Assembly (NCBI RefSeq): GCF_023954335.1 | Contig: NZ_JAMLIE010000001.1 | Location: forward strand, 248,001 to 312,000 | Reading direction: 5' to 3' | DNA length: 64,000 nt | DNA from: Aquamicrobium sp. | Lineage (GTDB): Bacteria; Pseudomonadota; Alphaproteobacteria; Rhizobiales; Rhizobiaceae | Shown here: positions 18,452-27,739 of the stretch, in pieces | How the letters are laid out: each line of letters begins with the position of its first letter | Position numbering within the stretch: the first letter of the stretch is position 1 | Program-made: the position numbers and the translations under genes | The notes under the pieces: model-generated | What the model was told of the DNA's origin: nothing | The model's input: the letters and a program-made list of their open reading frames with translations, nothing else | Database searches by the model: none

Positions 18452-18940
18452 ATGTCAAGCTATGTGGTGATGGAGCCACCGGTCGCAGACGCCGACGCCG
18501 GCCGCGAAAGGGCCGTGCTGGTGCGCGACGGCTTTCATGTCCTCGCCTTCCTCGTGCCGGCGCTCTGGCTGCTGTGGCACCGGCTGTGGATCGAGGCGCT
18601 GGCCGTCATTGCCGTGACGATGGCGCTTTCCGGTTTCGGCTCGGTCCTCGGGCTGGGCAATGCCGCCCCGGCGTTCGCCTTCCTCGTCTCGCTCTATGTC
18701 GGGCTGGAAGGCCCGGCGCTGCGGCTTGCCGCCTTGCGCCGGCGCGGCTGGCGCGCGTGGGGCATGGTCGAGGCCGGCGATGCCGCCGAGGCGGAAATCC
18801 GCTACCTGAACGAGGTGGAAGGCGAGGCGGGCGAGCCTGCTGCAGCCGGGCCTTCCCCCGTTTCCGCCCCGCCTGTCGCCGCGCCGCGCCCGCTTGCTGC
18901 GCCGGCGCTCGGCCTGTTCGCCTATCCCGGAAAGAGCTGA
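18452..18940 (+). CDS. DUF2628 family membrane protein
   Basis: A 162-residue protein with two hydrophobic segments (VLAFLVPALWLLWHRLW and AAPAFAFLVSLYVGLEG, about 40-105), then the conserved W-R-AWG-VEA (GWRAWGMVEAGDAAEAEIRYL). The C-terminal tail is alanine and proline rich. DUF2628 proteins recur inside rhizobial his operons between hisB and hisH; their function is not known. The ATG at 18452 is preferred over one at 18434 on family alignment from memory. Confidence 0.85.
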   Translation: MSSYVVMEPPVADADAGRERAVLVRDGFHVLAFLVPALWLLWHRLWIEALAVIAVTMALSGFGSVLGLGNAAPAFAFLVSLYVGLEGPALRLAALRRRGWRAWGMVEAGDAAEAEIRYLNEVEGEAGEPAAAGPSPVSAPPVAAPRPLAAPALGLFAYPGKS

Positions 18941-18944
18941 CCAT

Positions 18945-19595
18945 ATGCGCGTCGCCATCATCGACTACGGCTCCGGCAACCTGCGCTCAGCGACCAAGGC
19001 GTTCGAGCGCGCGGCGCGCGAGGCGGGCATCGCCGCCGAGATCGACCTGACCTCGGACGCCGCCCGCGTGGCGGGCGCCGACCGCATCGTCCTGCCCGGC
19101 GTCGGTGCCTATGCCGACTGCCGCGCCGGCCTCGACGCCGTCCCCGGCATGGTCGAGGCGATCGAGGAGGCCGCCACCGTCAGGGGCCGGCCGTTCCTCG
19201 GCATCTGCGTCGGCATGCAGCTGATGTCCGAACGCGGGCTGGAGAAGACGGTGACGAAGGGTCTCGGCTGGATCGCCGGCGACGTCAAGGAGATCACGCC
19301 CTCCGACCCGTCGCTGAAAATCCCGCAGATCGGCTGGAACACGATTCACGTGAAACATTCCCATCCGCTGTTCGCCGGCATCCCCACCGGCGAGAGCGGG
19401 CTGCACGCCTATTTCGTCCATTCCTACCATCTCGACGCCGCGCACGACGATGAGGTCGTCGCCGTCGCCGACTATGGCGGGCCGGTGACGGCCGCCGTCG
19501 CGAAGGACAACAAGGCCGGCACCCAGTTCCACCCCGAGAAGAGCCAGGCGCTCGGCCTCGCCCTGATCGCCAACTTTCTGCGCTGGAAGCCTTAG
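18945..19595 (+). CDS. hisH: imidazole glycerol phosphate synthase, glutaminase subunit
   Basis: A 216-residue class I glutamine amidotransferase that supplies ammonia to HisF. The nucleophile cysteine is in FLGICVGMQLM, the oxyanion glycine loop in VLPGVGAYADC, and the H and E of the triad in TQFHPEKSQALG. It begins four bases after the DUF2628 stop. Its TAG stop abuts, with no spacer, the stop of the antisense small gene that follows (TAGCTA at 19593-19598), so the operon is interrupted exactly here. Confidence 0.96.
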   Translation: MRVAIIDYGSGNLRSATKAFERAAREAGIAAEIDLTSDAARVAGADRIVLPGVGAYADCRAGLDAVPGMVEAIEEAATVRGRPFLGICVGMQLMSERGLEKTVTKGLGWIAGDVKEITPSDPSLKIPQIGWNTIHVKHSHPLFAGIPTGESGLHAYFVHSYHLDAAHDDEVVAVADYGGPVTAAVAKDNKAGTQFHPEKSQALGLALIANFLRWKP

Positions 19596-19889
19596 CTAGG
19601 AAACAGAAGAGGAAGAACGCCAATACTTGTGGAGCCAATCTATTGTAGAGGTAGATAGCCCCCAAGAAGCCCAGTCATCGCCGACTTCATTTATGAAGAG
19701 CTTGTCGCCATTATCTAAATTATCTCCGATCACATCTCGAATCTCTGATGCAGACAGCGATGAGTTAACGATCCACTGGCTTTCGGTCGGTCGACAATAT
19801 CCATTCGCGATCTGCCTTATAGCCTCGGCTACACTCCCATAGGCGCGCCCCGGGTTGCCGAGGTCATAAGTGATGCTGTATGTTTTCAT
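19596..19889 (-). CDS. small Cas2/VapD-like protein ('SinR family' type)
   Basis: A 97-residue protein beginning MKTYSITYDLGNPGRAYGSV, the beta-strand opening typical of small ferredoxin-fold proteins related to Cas2 and VapD that databases often label SinR family protein. SQWIVNSSLSASEIRDVI and DKLFINEVGDDWASWGL follow. An AGGATC ribosome-binding site precedes the ATG. Its G+C is visibly lower than the flanking his genes and it lies antisense to them, so it is probably acquired DNA. No cas genes or CRISPR array accompany it. A nuclease or toxin-like role is speculation. Confidence 0.6.
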   Translation of the reverse strand: MKTYSITYDLGNPGRAYGSVAEAIRQIANGYCRPTESQWIVNSSLSASEIRDVIGDNLDNGDKLFINEVGDDWASWGLSTSTIDWLHKYWRSSSSVS

Positions 19890-19918
19890 GGTGCTGATCC
19901 TGTTGGCATATATTGAGT

Positions 19919-19958
19919 GGGTCCACCCTTCCGACTGCTAAATCTAGAGGGTGGACCC
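19919..19958. repeat. perfect 11-bp inverted repeat beside the small antisense gene
   Basis: GGGTCCACCCT (19919-19929) and AGGGTGGACCC (19948-19958) are exact complements around an 18-base AT-richer spacer. It lies 30 bases upstream of the start of the small antisense gene and about 100 bases ahead of the DUF1330 gene. There is no T run, so it is not a standard terminator. It may be an operator or the joined ends of a lost mobile element. Confidence 0.6.
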
Positions 19959-20061
19959 CATCGATTCCTGATTCCAGCGCGCGAGTCCATACCTTGAGCA
20001 TCGAAATGTTCGGGGAATGTTCTTGTTTGAGTAAGATGACCGATTACAAAGAAAGAAGACT

Positions 20062-20352
20062 ATGAGCAAAAAGGGCTACTGGATCGCGCTGGTCGATGTG
20101 ACCGACCCGGAGGCGTACAAGGATTACGTTGCCGCCAACGCCGTCGCCTTCGGGAAATACGGCGCGAAGTTCGTCGTCCGCGCCGGCCGCAACGAGCAGC
20201 CGGAGGAGCCGGCCGGCACCCGCCACGTCGTCATCGAGTTCGACAGCTACGACAAGGCGGTGGAATGCTACCACTCGCCCGAATACAAGGCGGCGGTGGA
20301 GTTCAGGAAGAACGCCGCGAAGGCGCGGCTCGTCATAGTCGAGGGTGTGTGA
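20062..20352 (+). CDS. DUF1330 domain protein
   Basis: A 96-residue dimeric alpha+beta barrel protein of the DUF1330 family. It shows KGYWIALVDVTDPEAYKDYV, KFVVRAGRNEQPEEP, and FDSYDKAVECYHSPEYKAA. The family has no assigned reaction; it is a common passenger in rhizobial his operons between hisH and hisA. hisA begins five bases after its stop. With the insertion upstream, it may now need its own promoter in the 172-base gap before it. Confidence 0.88.
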   Translation: MSKKGYWIALVDVTDPEAYKDYVAANAVAFGKYGAKFVVRAGRNEQPEEPAGTRHVVIEFDSYDKAVECYHSPEYKAAVEFRKNAAKARLVIVEGV

Positions 20353-20356
20353 CGCG

Positions 20357-21091
20357 ATGATCCTTTGCCCGGCCATCGACCTGAAGGGCGGCCAGTGCGT
20401 GCGCCTGAAGCTCGGCGAGATGGCGAGCGCCACCGTCTATAACGAGGATCCGGCCGCGCAGGCGAGGAGCTTCGAGGAACAGGGCTTCGAATGGCTGCAC
20501 GTCGTCGACCTCGACGGCGCCTTCGCCGGCGAGAGCCGCAACGGCGCGGCCGTCGAGGCTATCCTCAAGGCGACGAAGAACCCGGTGCAGCTCGGCGGCG
20601 GCATCCGCACCATGGCCCATATCGAGGCATGGCTGGAAAAGGGCCTCGCTCGCGTCATCCTCGGCACGGTCGCGGTGCGCGACCCCGCGCTGGTCGTAGA
20701 GGCATGCAAGGCGTTTCCGGGCAGGATCGCCGTCGGCATCGACGCGCGCGGCGGCAAGGTCGCGGTCGAGGGCTGGGCCGAGGCGTCTGAGTTGGGCGCG
20801 ATCGAGCTGGCGCGGAAGTTCGAGGGCGCGGGCGTCGCCGCCATCGTCTACACCGACATCGACCGCGACGGCGTGCTCGCCGGCATCAACTGGAACGCCA
20901 CCATCGACATGGCCGAGGCCGTCTCGATCCCCGTCATCGCCTCGGGCGGCCTCGCCTCGATGGCCGACATCGTGCGCATGACCATGCCGGATGCCCGCCG
21001 CCTCGAAGGCGCGATCTCCGGCCGCGCCCTCTATGACGGCCGCATCGACCCGCAAGAGGCGCTGGCGGTGCTGAAAAAGCAGAATCGATAG
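20357..21091 (+). CDS. hisA: ProFAR isomerase
   Basis: A 244-residue half-barrel-repeat TIM barrel that isomerises the ProFAR intermediate of histidine synthesis. The catalytic aspartates are in CPAIDLKGGQCVRL and YTDIDRDGVLAG, and phosphate-binding glycines in LGGGIRT and IASGGLAS. The start MILCPAIDLK is chosen over an ATG 12 bases upstream. It is followed by a strong terminator, not by hisF directly. Confidence 0.96.
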   Translation: MILCPAIDLKGGQCVRLKLGEMASATVYNEDPAAQARSFEEQGFEWLHVVDLDGAFAGESRNGAAVEAILKATKNPVQLGGGIRTMAHIEAWLEKGLARVILGTVAVRDPALVVEACKAFPGRIAVGIDARGGKVAVEGWAEASELGAIELARKFEGAGVAAIVYTDIDRDGVLAGINWNATIDMAEAVSIPVIASGGLASMADIVRMTMPDARRLEGAISGRALYDGRIDPQEALAVLKKQNR

Positions 21092-21204
21092 AATCACTTA
21101 GGCCGATTTCGAGGTATTTCGGAGAGTCAATGCCTTTTTCTTGATTTTCTGCTCGAAAATCGCTATGTTTAAGCAAATGGATTGGGGGTTCCCGGTCGGC
21201 GTTG

Positions 21205-21236
21205 GACCTCGGAGTATTCCGAGGTCTTTCGCTTTT
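21205..21236 (+). terminator. rho-independent terminator after hisA
   Basis: GACCTCGGA (21205-21213), a GTAT loop, TCCGAGGTC (21218-21226), then TTTCGCTTTT. The nine-base stem is perfect and the T-rich tail is on the plus strand. It lies about 115 bases after hisA and ends against the 3' end of the DUF3800 gene, so it would stop his transcription before hisF. Confidence 0.75.
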
Positions 21237-21972
21237 ATGGGGCATAGATTCCTCGGCTAGGTCGGGAAAATCGCTTATAATTATGAAGTTTCGCGGCTAT
21301 AGCCTCGTATGATCGATTAGCTTGTGAAGGGCGGACAATTCTCAATCCGATGGGGCGAGCAGTCAGGTCGGCGATCTGCATGCCTGTCGAATTTGTTCGT
21401 TTGTCGGAAAAGTGGATATGGAAATTAGGGAACTCGATTTTTAGATCATTTTCGCCGTCAATAATTCTACGAAACTCAAGTTCCAGTTCCTGATCTTCTT
21501 TTATCCCTCGTTTCTCGAAAATAAAATGATGTACGAGCCCTATCTCGTTGCGCTTTTCGAGATATTTGAACGCGGACTGCAAGCAGATACGGAGAGAGAT
21601 TCCATATGGATTGCTCGGAAAGAGGTCCAGTTTCAAATCATGCTTGTCGATGACTGAGGCGAAAATAGCGAAGCGGGAATCCCGGACCAGTGCAGTGAGG
21701 TCCTCCATAAAGGCTCCCCGGGCCCTTATATCCGTAAGGAACGTAAAGGCACCGATTTGCTTGCGTATCTCCCGTTCATGGAGAACGACTGCGTCATGAC
21801 CGAAGTACTTGAACTTGAAGCGCAGGAAGCCGGGAATTATCCGCGAGCAGTAGTCGATCTTTCGAAAAGCGCAGAGCGACAGAGAAAATGCTGGATAGGC
21901 CGGATCAACAGACGTAAGCGAGTGATCGCCACTTTCGTCGGCATAGAAAATGTAGTTTCCGTGCGCTGCCAT
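21235..21972 (-). CDS. DUF3800 domain protein (predicted RNase H-like fold)
   Basis: A 245-residue protein. The DUF3800 hallmarks are the N-terminal YIFYADESGDHS, a central VHHFIFEKRG, and STGMQIADLTARPIGLRIV near the end; the acidic residues in DESGD and the QxAD motif would form the active site of the predicted RNase H-like fold. GGGGAGG precedes the ATG. The gene is antisense to the his operon between hisA and hisF and clearly lower in G+C than its neighbours, indicating acquisition. DUF3800 genes are frequent in mobile elements and defence regions; the activity of this one is unknown. Confidence 0.85.
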   Translation of the reverse strand: MAAHGNYIFYADESGDHSLTSVDPAYPAFSLSLCAFRKIDYCSRIIPGFLRFKFKYFGHDAVVLHEREIRKQIGAFTFLTDIRARGAFMEDLTALVRDSRFAIFASVIDKHDLKLDLFPSNPYGISLRICLQSAFKYLEKRNEIGLVHHFIFEKRGIKEDQELELEFRRIIDGENDLKIEFPNFHIHFSDKRTNSTGMQIADLTARPIGLRIVRPSQANRSYEAIAAKLHNYKRFSRPSRGIYAP

Positions 21973-22071
21973 ATCCGCCTCCCCTTGAGAGATACGCTAC
22001 TCGATGCTGAATATCCGTACTACCCCTTGCCTTGATGTCGAGGCCGCGCAAACGAACAGGAAGACCGTCCG

Positions 22072-22857
22072 TTGACCCTCAAAGCCCGCATCATCCCGTG
22101 CCTCGACGTGAAGGACGGCCGCGTCGTCAAGGGGGTCAATTTCGTCGACCTAATCGACGCCGGCGATCCGGTCGAGGCCGCGCGCGCCTATGACGCGGCC
22201 GGGGCCGACGAATTGTGCTTCCTCGACATCACCGCCTCGTCCGACAACCGCGAGACCATCTTCGACGTCGTCGCCCGCACCGCCGAGCGCTGCTTCATGC
22301 CGGTGACGGTCGGCGGCGGCGTGCGCCAGGTCGCCGACATCCGCAAGCTGCTGCTCGCCGGGGCCGACAAGGTCTCGATCAACACGGCGGCGGTCAACAA
22401 CCCGGATTTCGTCGCCGAGGCCGCCGACAAGTTCGGCAACCAGTGCATCGTCGTCGCCATCGACGCCAAGAAGGTGTCGGGCGAGGGCCAGACGCCGCGC
22501 TGGGAGATCTTCACCCATGGCGGGCGCAACCCGACCGGCCTCGACGCGGTCGAGTTCGCCGCCGCCATGGTCGAGCGCGGCGCGGGCGAGATTCTGCTCA
22601 CCTCGATGGACCGCGATGGCACCAAGGCCGGCTACGACATCCCGCTCACCCGCGCTGTCGCCGACGCGGTGCGCGCGCCGGTGATCGCCTCGGGCGGCGT
22701 CGGCACCCTCGATCATCTGGTCGAGGGCATCCGCGACGGCCATGCGACGGCGGTTCTCGCCGCCTCGATCTTCCATTTCGGCACCTACACCATTGCGCAG
22801 GCCAAGGAACACATGGCAAAAGCCGGCATAGCGGTCCGGCTCGACGCCGAAAACTGA
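22072..22857 (+). CDS. hisF: imidazole glycerol phosphate synthase, cyclase subunit
   Basis: A 261-residue TIM barrel that, with HisH, makes imidazole glycerol phosphate and AICAR. The catalytic aspartates are in IIPCLDVKDGRVVKGV and LLTSMDRDGTKAGYD; VGGGVR and ASGGVG bind phosphate. The start is TTG at 22072 (TLKARIIPCL), preceded by AGGAAG; no ATG is available at that position. The DUF3800 insertion and the terminator separate it from hisA, so a promoter in the 100 bases upstream is likely. Confidence 0.95.
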   Translation: MTLKARIIPCLDVKDGRVVKGVNFVDLIDAGDPVEAARAYDAAGADELCFLDITASSDNRETIFDVVARTAERCFMPVTVGGGVRQVADIRKLLLAGADKVSINTAAVNNPDFVAEAADKFGNQCIVVAIDAKKVSGEGQTPRWEIFTHGGRNPTGLDAVEFAAAMVERGAGEILLTSMDRDGTKAGYDIPLTRAVADAVRAPVIASGGVGTLDHLVEGIRDGHATAVLAASIFHFGTYTIAQAKEHMAKAGIAVRLDAEN

Positions 22858-22873
22858 AGACAGGGACCTAAGA

Positions 22874-23209
22874 GTGGAGGGGCGCTTGGCCGGTTTCACG
22901 CTGGAAGAGCTCGAAAGCATCGTCGCCGAGCGCGGCCGCTCGGGCGCCGCCGATTCCTGGACCGCGAAGCTGTTCGCCAAGGGCATCGACAAGGCGGCGC
23001 AGAAGCTGGGCGAGGAAGCGACCGAGACGGTGATCGCCGCCGTAAAGGGCGACCGCGCCGGCGTCGTCGCCGAGAGCGCCGACCTTCTCTATCACTGGCT
23101 CGTCGTGCTCGCGCTTTCGGGCGTGTCGCTTGCCGAGGTGCTGGCCGAGCTCGAGGCGCGTACCGGGCGATCCGGCCTCGCCGAGAAGGCCTCGCGGCCG
23201 GCCGGCTGA
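22874..23209 (+). CDS. hisE: phosphoribosyl-ATP pyrophosphatase
   Basis: A 111-residue MazG-fold enzyme for the second step of histidine synthesis. KLGEEATETVIAAVKGD and ESADLLYHWLVVLAL carry the metal-binding E-x-x-E and D residues, and the N-terminal TLEELESIVAERG and the segment SWTAKLFAKG are typical. The start is GTG at 22874; a TTG at 22886 would remove four residues. It lies 16 bases after hisF. Confidence 0.94.
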   Translation: MEGRLAGFTLEELESIVAERGRSGAADSWTAKLFAKGIDKAAQKLGEEATETVIAAVKGDRAGVVAESADLLYHWLVVLALSGVSLAEVLAELEARTGRSGLAEKASRPAG

Positions 23210-23220
23210 TCCAGCGGAGC

Positions 23221-24189
23221 ATGGCCATGCCGATCGACCGCGCCGCAATCGAGAAATACTCGCCCTACCGAGTGTTCACGGCGGAGCGCTGGGCGCAGTT
23301 CCGCGACGACACGCCGCTGACCCTCAACGAGGACGAGGTCCGGCGGCTGCGCTCGCTGAACGACCCGATCGACCTCGACGAGGTGCGCAAGATCTACCTG
23401 TCACTGTCGCGGCTGCTTTCGGCTCATGTCGAGGCGAGCCAGCTGCTGTTTCGCCAGCGGCAGGTGTTCTTCAACGGCGGCGACGTGGTCAAGACCCCGT
23501 TCATCATCGGCATCGCCGGCTCGGTGGCGGTCGGCAAGTCGACCACCGCGCGCGTCCTGAAGGAGCTGCTGCAGCGCTGGCCGTCGAGCCCGCGCGTCGC
23601 GCTCGTCACCACCGACGGCTTCCTGTTCCCCAACGAGGTGCTGCGCAACCAGAACCTGATGGAGCGCAAGGGCTTTCCCGAGAGCTACGACGTCGGCGCG
23701 CTGCTGCGCTTCCTGTCGGCCATCAAGTCGGGCGAGCCGCAGGTGCAGGCGCCGCTCTATTCGCACCTGACCTACGACGTGCTGCCGGACGGGTTCGTCA
23801 CCATCGACCGGCCCGACATCCTGATCTTCGAGGGCATCAACGTCCTCCAGACGCGCGACCTGCCCAAGGACGGCAAGATCGTGCCGTTCATCTCCGACTT
23901 CTTCGACTTCTCGATCTATGTCGATGCCGAGGAGGCGCTGATCCACCAGTGGTATATCGACCGCTTCATGCGGCTTCGCGAGACCGCGTTCCGCAACCCC
24001 GAATCGTTCTTCCATCGCTATTCGCAGCTTTCGGAAGACGCCGCGCGCGCCATCGCCGAAGGCCTGTGGGCCAACATCAACCTCAGGAACCTGCACGAGA
24101 ACATCCTGCCGACGCGGCCGCGCGCCGACCTCATCCTGCGCAAGGGCGCCGACCATCTGGTCGAGCAGGTCTCGCTCAGGAAGCTGTAG
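23221..24189 (+). CDS. coaA: pantothenate kinase type I
   Basis: A 322-residue kinase that commits pantothenate to coenzyme A. Walker A is GIAGSVAVGKSTTAR near residue 100; the N-terminal YSPYRVFTAERWAQFRDDTP, the substrate block VTTDGFLFPN, and DFSIYVDAEE match CoaA. It closes the his operon block, as in other rhizobia. Its 3' end overlaps the convergent alkB by 14 bases. Confidence 0.96.
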   Translation: MAMPIDRAAIEKYSPYRVFTAERWAQFRDDTPLTLNEDEVRRLRSLNDPIDLDEVRKIYLSLSRLLSAHVEASQLLFRQRQVFFNGGDVVKTPFIIGIAGSVAVGKSTTARVLKELLQRWPSSPRVALVTTDGFLFPNEVLRNQNLMERKGFPESYDVGALLRFLSAIKSGEPQVQAPLYSHLTYDVLPDGFVTIDRPDILIFEGINVLQTRDLPKDGKIVPFISDFFDFSIYVDAEEALIHQWYIDRFMRLRETAFRNPESFFHRYSQLSEDAARAIAEGLWANINLRNLHENILPTRPRADLILRKGADHLVEQVSLRKL

Positions 24190-24814
24190 CCTCGTCGGAA
24201 ACCGGCGAGACCCGGCGCAGGGTCAAATTGATGCGTCCGCCGTTCCTGAGCAGCGTCGAGCTGCCGGGATAGATGCGGTCGACGCCGTGGAACGCGAGGC
24301 GGGAGGCTCCGCCGAGCACGAAGACGTCGCCGCTTTCGAGCCGGAGCGAGCGCGTCGGGTCAGTGCGCTTCAGTCCGCCGATGCGGAACAGGCAGGCATC
24401 GCCCAGCGAGACGGAAACCACCGGCGCCTCGAAATCGCGCTCGTCGCGATCCTGGTGCAGGCCCATCTTCGCCGTGGCCTCGTAGAAATTGACGAGGCAG
24501 GCCTCGGGCGTCGCGGCATAGGCTGCCACCTCGCCCCACAGGTCGAGGAGGCGCGTCGGGATCGGCGGCCACGGCCTTCCCGTTTCGGGGTGGGTCGGCT
24601 GGTAGCGGTAGCCGCGCTCCTTGTCCGTCACCCAGCCGAGCGCGCCGAGATTGATCATCCGCACGCTCATCGGCTTGCCGGTGCGCGGCATCGCCGGCAC
24701 GAAGAGCGGCGCGGCCGCGACCGCGGCGCGGATGTCGTCGAGCAGCGCCCGCTGCGCCGCGTCGTCGAGAAAGCCGGGATAATGCCGCATGCCGGGCGGC
24801 AAATCGTCTTGCAT
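24176..24814 (-). CDS. alkB: AlkB-type Fe(II)/2-oxoglutarate dioxygenase
   Basis: A 212-residue oxidative demethylase that repairs N1-methyladenine and N3-methylcytosine. Iron ligands are in GLHQDRDE (H-x-D) and AFHGVDRIYPG (distal H); 2-oxoglutarate is bound by RINLTLRRVSP (R-x-N-x-T-x-R). The ATG at 24814 is chosen because the family begins just before the PGF motif (MRHYPGFLDDAAQ). No ada gene is adjacent. Confidence 0.93.
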   Translation of the reverse strand: MQDDLPPGMRHYPGFLDDAAQRALLDDIRAAVAAAPLFVPAMPRTGKPMSVRMINLGALGWVTDKERGYRYQPTHPETGRPWPPIPTRLLDLWGEVAAYAATPEACLVNFYEATAKMGLHQDRDERDFEAPVVSVSLGDACLFRIGGLKRTDPTRSLRLESGDVFVLGGASRLAFHGVDRIYPGSSTLLRNGGRINLTLRRVSPVSDEATAS

Positions 24815-24879
24815 GTCGCTCCTTGGGCCTTGCACGGTCGTGGGGCCGGATCGTCTACGGCCATGGCAAAGGGCGCAAC

Positions 24880-24984
24880 CCGGTTTCGTGCGTCGCAAAC
24901 GAAACCGGCGGCTTGCGCCGCCGGAAACCACGCCGAACCGCCGGTTCGGTGCGATGGGAACGCTTCTTGTTCCCCGACGGGGAA
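24880..24984. repeat. cluster of five hairpins between alkB and the LysM gene
   Basis: Five short inverted repeats follow one another: CCGGTTTCG/CGAAACCGG (24880-24908), CCGGCGGC/GCCGCCGG (24905-24924), CCGAACC/GGTTCGG (24933-24949), GGGAAC/GTTCCC (24956-24974), and TTCCCCG/CGGGGAA (24970-24984). They fill much of the 198-base gap between two minus-strand genes. None is followed by a clear T run. The first is similar in letters to the second palindrome of the RIME-like element. Confidence 0.6.
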
Positions 24985-25012
24985 GGGCCGTTCCCGCAGA
25001 CCCTGAAGCGGC

Positions 25013-25474
25013 CTAGGCCTGGTCGAGCGCGGGGATGCGCAGCACCTGGCCCGGATAGATCTTGTCCGGGTGGGTCAGCATCGGCTTGTTGGCCTCGAAG
25101 ATGACCGTGTGCTTGGCGCCCTTGCCCTTGCCGTAATGGGCTTCGGCGATCTTCCAGAGGTTGTCGCCCTTCTTGACGGTGTAGAACACCGGCTCCTTCT
25201 CGCCGCCACCGGTCTCGTCGACGGTGAGCTGGGTTTCGACCTTGGACACGCCGAGCGTGTTGCCGACCGCGATCACCGCCTTCTCGAAGGCAGTCTGGTC
25301 CGCGACCGAGCCCTTCAGGATCGCCTTGTCGCCGACGACCTCGATCTCGACCTTGTCGGTGCCGAGATTGTGCTTGTCGAGCTCCTTCTTCAGTTCCTCG
25401 ACCTTCGGAGCCTCGTCCGAACCGCCGATGCCGAGCTTCTCGCCCACCGATTTGACGAAATCGAAAAGTCCCAT
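25013..25474 (-). CDS. BON and LysM domain protein (YgaU/Kbp-like)
   Basis: A 153-residue protein with a BON domain (about 30-85: LKKELDKHNLGTDKVEIEVVGDKAILKGSV in pieces) and a C-terminal LysM domain (YTVKKGDNLWKIAEAHYGKG to PGQVLRIP). The arrangement matches E. coli YgaU/Kbp, a cytoplasmic potassium-binding protein; like it, this has no signal peptide (MGLFDFVKSVGEKLG). The upstream frame stays open to 25558 but family start MGLFDF is used. Confidence 0.92.
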   Translation of the reverse strand: MGLFDFVKSVGEKLGIGGSDEAPKVEELKKELDKHNLGTDKVEIEVVGDKAILKGSVADQTAFEKAVIAVGNTLGVSKVETQLTVDETGGGEKEPVFYTVKKGDNLWKIAEAHYGKGKGAKHTVIFEANKPMLTHPDKIYPGQVLRIPALDQA

Positions 25475-25588
25475 GCCGCAGTCTCCATTCTCGCTGCTGA
25501 AAATCGATTGTCCCTCTGGCGCGAATGTGGCGCAGCAGGGGCGAAATTGAAAGAACAAAAAGCCCCCGATTCGCGAACCGCGCGCGAA

Positions 25589-26026
25589 CTATTCGCCGTC
25601 GACCTTGCCGCGCATGCGCTTGATTCCGGCGCGGCCGGCTTTTTCCTTGAGCCGGCGCTCGACCGCGCCCCTGGACGGCTTCGTCTTCTTGCGCGGCTTG
25701 GGCGGCGGCTCGGCCGCCTTCGCCAGCAGCGCGACCAGCCGCTCGCGCGCGTCAGTGCGGTTGCGCTCCTGGGTGCGGAAGCGCGCCGCCTCGATGACGA
25801 TGACGCCGTCCTTGGTGGCGCGCTGGCCGGCGAGTTTCAGCGCGTTGTCGCGCACGCGCTCGGGCAGGCCGGGCGAGCTCGCGGCGTCGAAGCGAAGCTG
25901 CACGGCCGCCGCCACCTTGTTGACGTTCTGCCCGCCGGGGCCGGACGCACGGATGAAGCTCTCCTCGAGCTCGTCCTCGCGGATCTCGATGCCGGGCGCG
26001 ATATGAAGCCGGTCGGCGGCAGCCAT
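25589..26026 (-). CDS. arfB: alternative ribosome-rescue factor / peptidyl-tRNA hydrolase ArfB
   Basis: A 145-residue release-factor-like protein that hydrolyses peptidyl-tRNA on stalled ribosomes. The catalytic GGQ is at residues 31-33 in SGPGGQNVNK. The C-terminal tail (PPKPRKKTKPSRGAVERRLKEKAGRAG in parts) is strongly basic, as needed to enter the empty mRNA channel. No codon-recognition domain is present, so it is not a normal release factor. Confidence 0.94.
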   Translation of the reverse strand: MAAADRLHIAPGIEIREDELEESFIRASGPGGQNVNKVAAAVQLRFDAASSPGLPERVRDNALKLAGQRATKDGVIVIEAARFRTQERNRTDARERLVALLAKAAEPPPKPRKKTKPSRGAVERRLKEKAGRAGIKRMRGKVDGE

Positions 26027-26078
26027 CGGTTTTCCTTCCTTTGTCCGGCGCCGACCATCGTCCGGTTGCGGCCAAAAG

Positions 26079-26107
26079 AAAAGGCCCGGCGCACGGCCGG
26101 GCCTTTT
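26079..26107 (-). terminator. strong terminator downstream of pckA
   Basis: AAAAGGCCCGGC (26079-26090) pairs perfectly with GCCGGGCCTTTT (26096-26107) over 12 bases with a five-base loop. The stem starts with A and ends with T runs, so it can act in both directions; it sits 20 bases beyond the pckA stop and ahead of arfB. Confidence 0.85.
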
Positions 26108-26128
26108 CCGTAAGGATGGCGGCGCGGC

Positions 26129-27739
<1,611 letters not shown>

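Noticed and set aside
19596..19889. CRISPR-Cas locus suggested by the Cas2-like gene
   Set aside because: No repeat-spacer array, cas1 or effector gene is present anywhere in the window.
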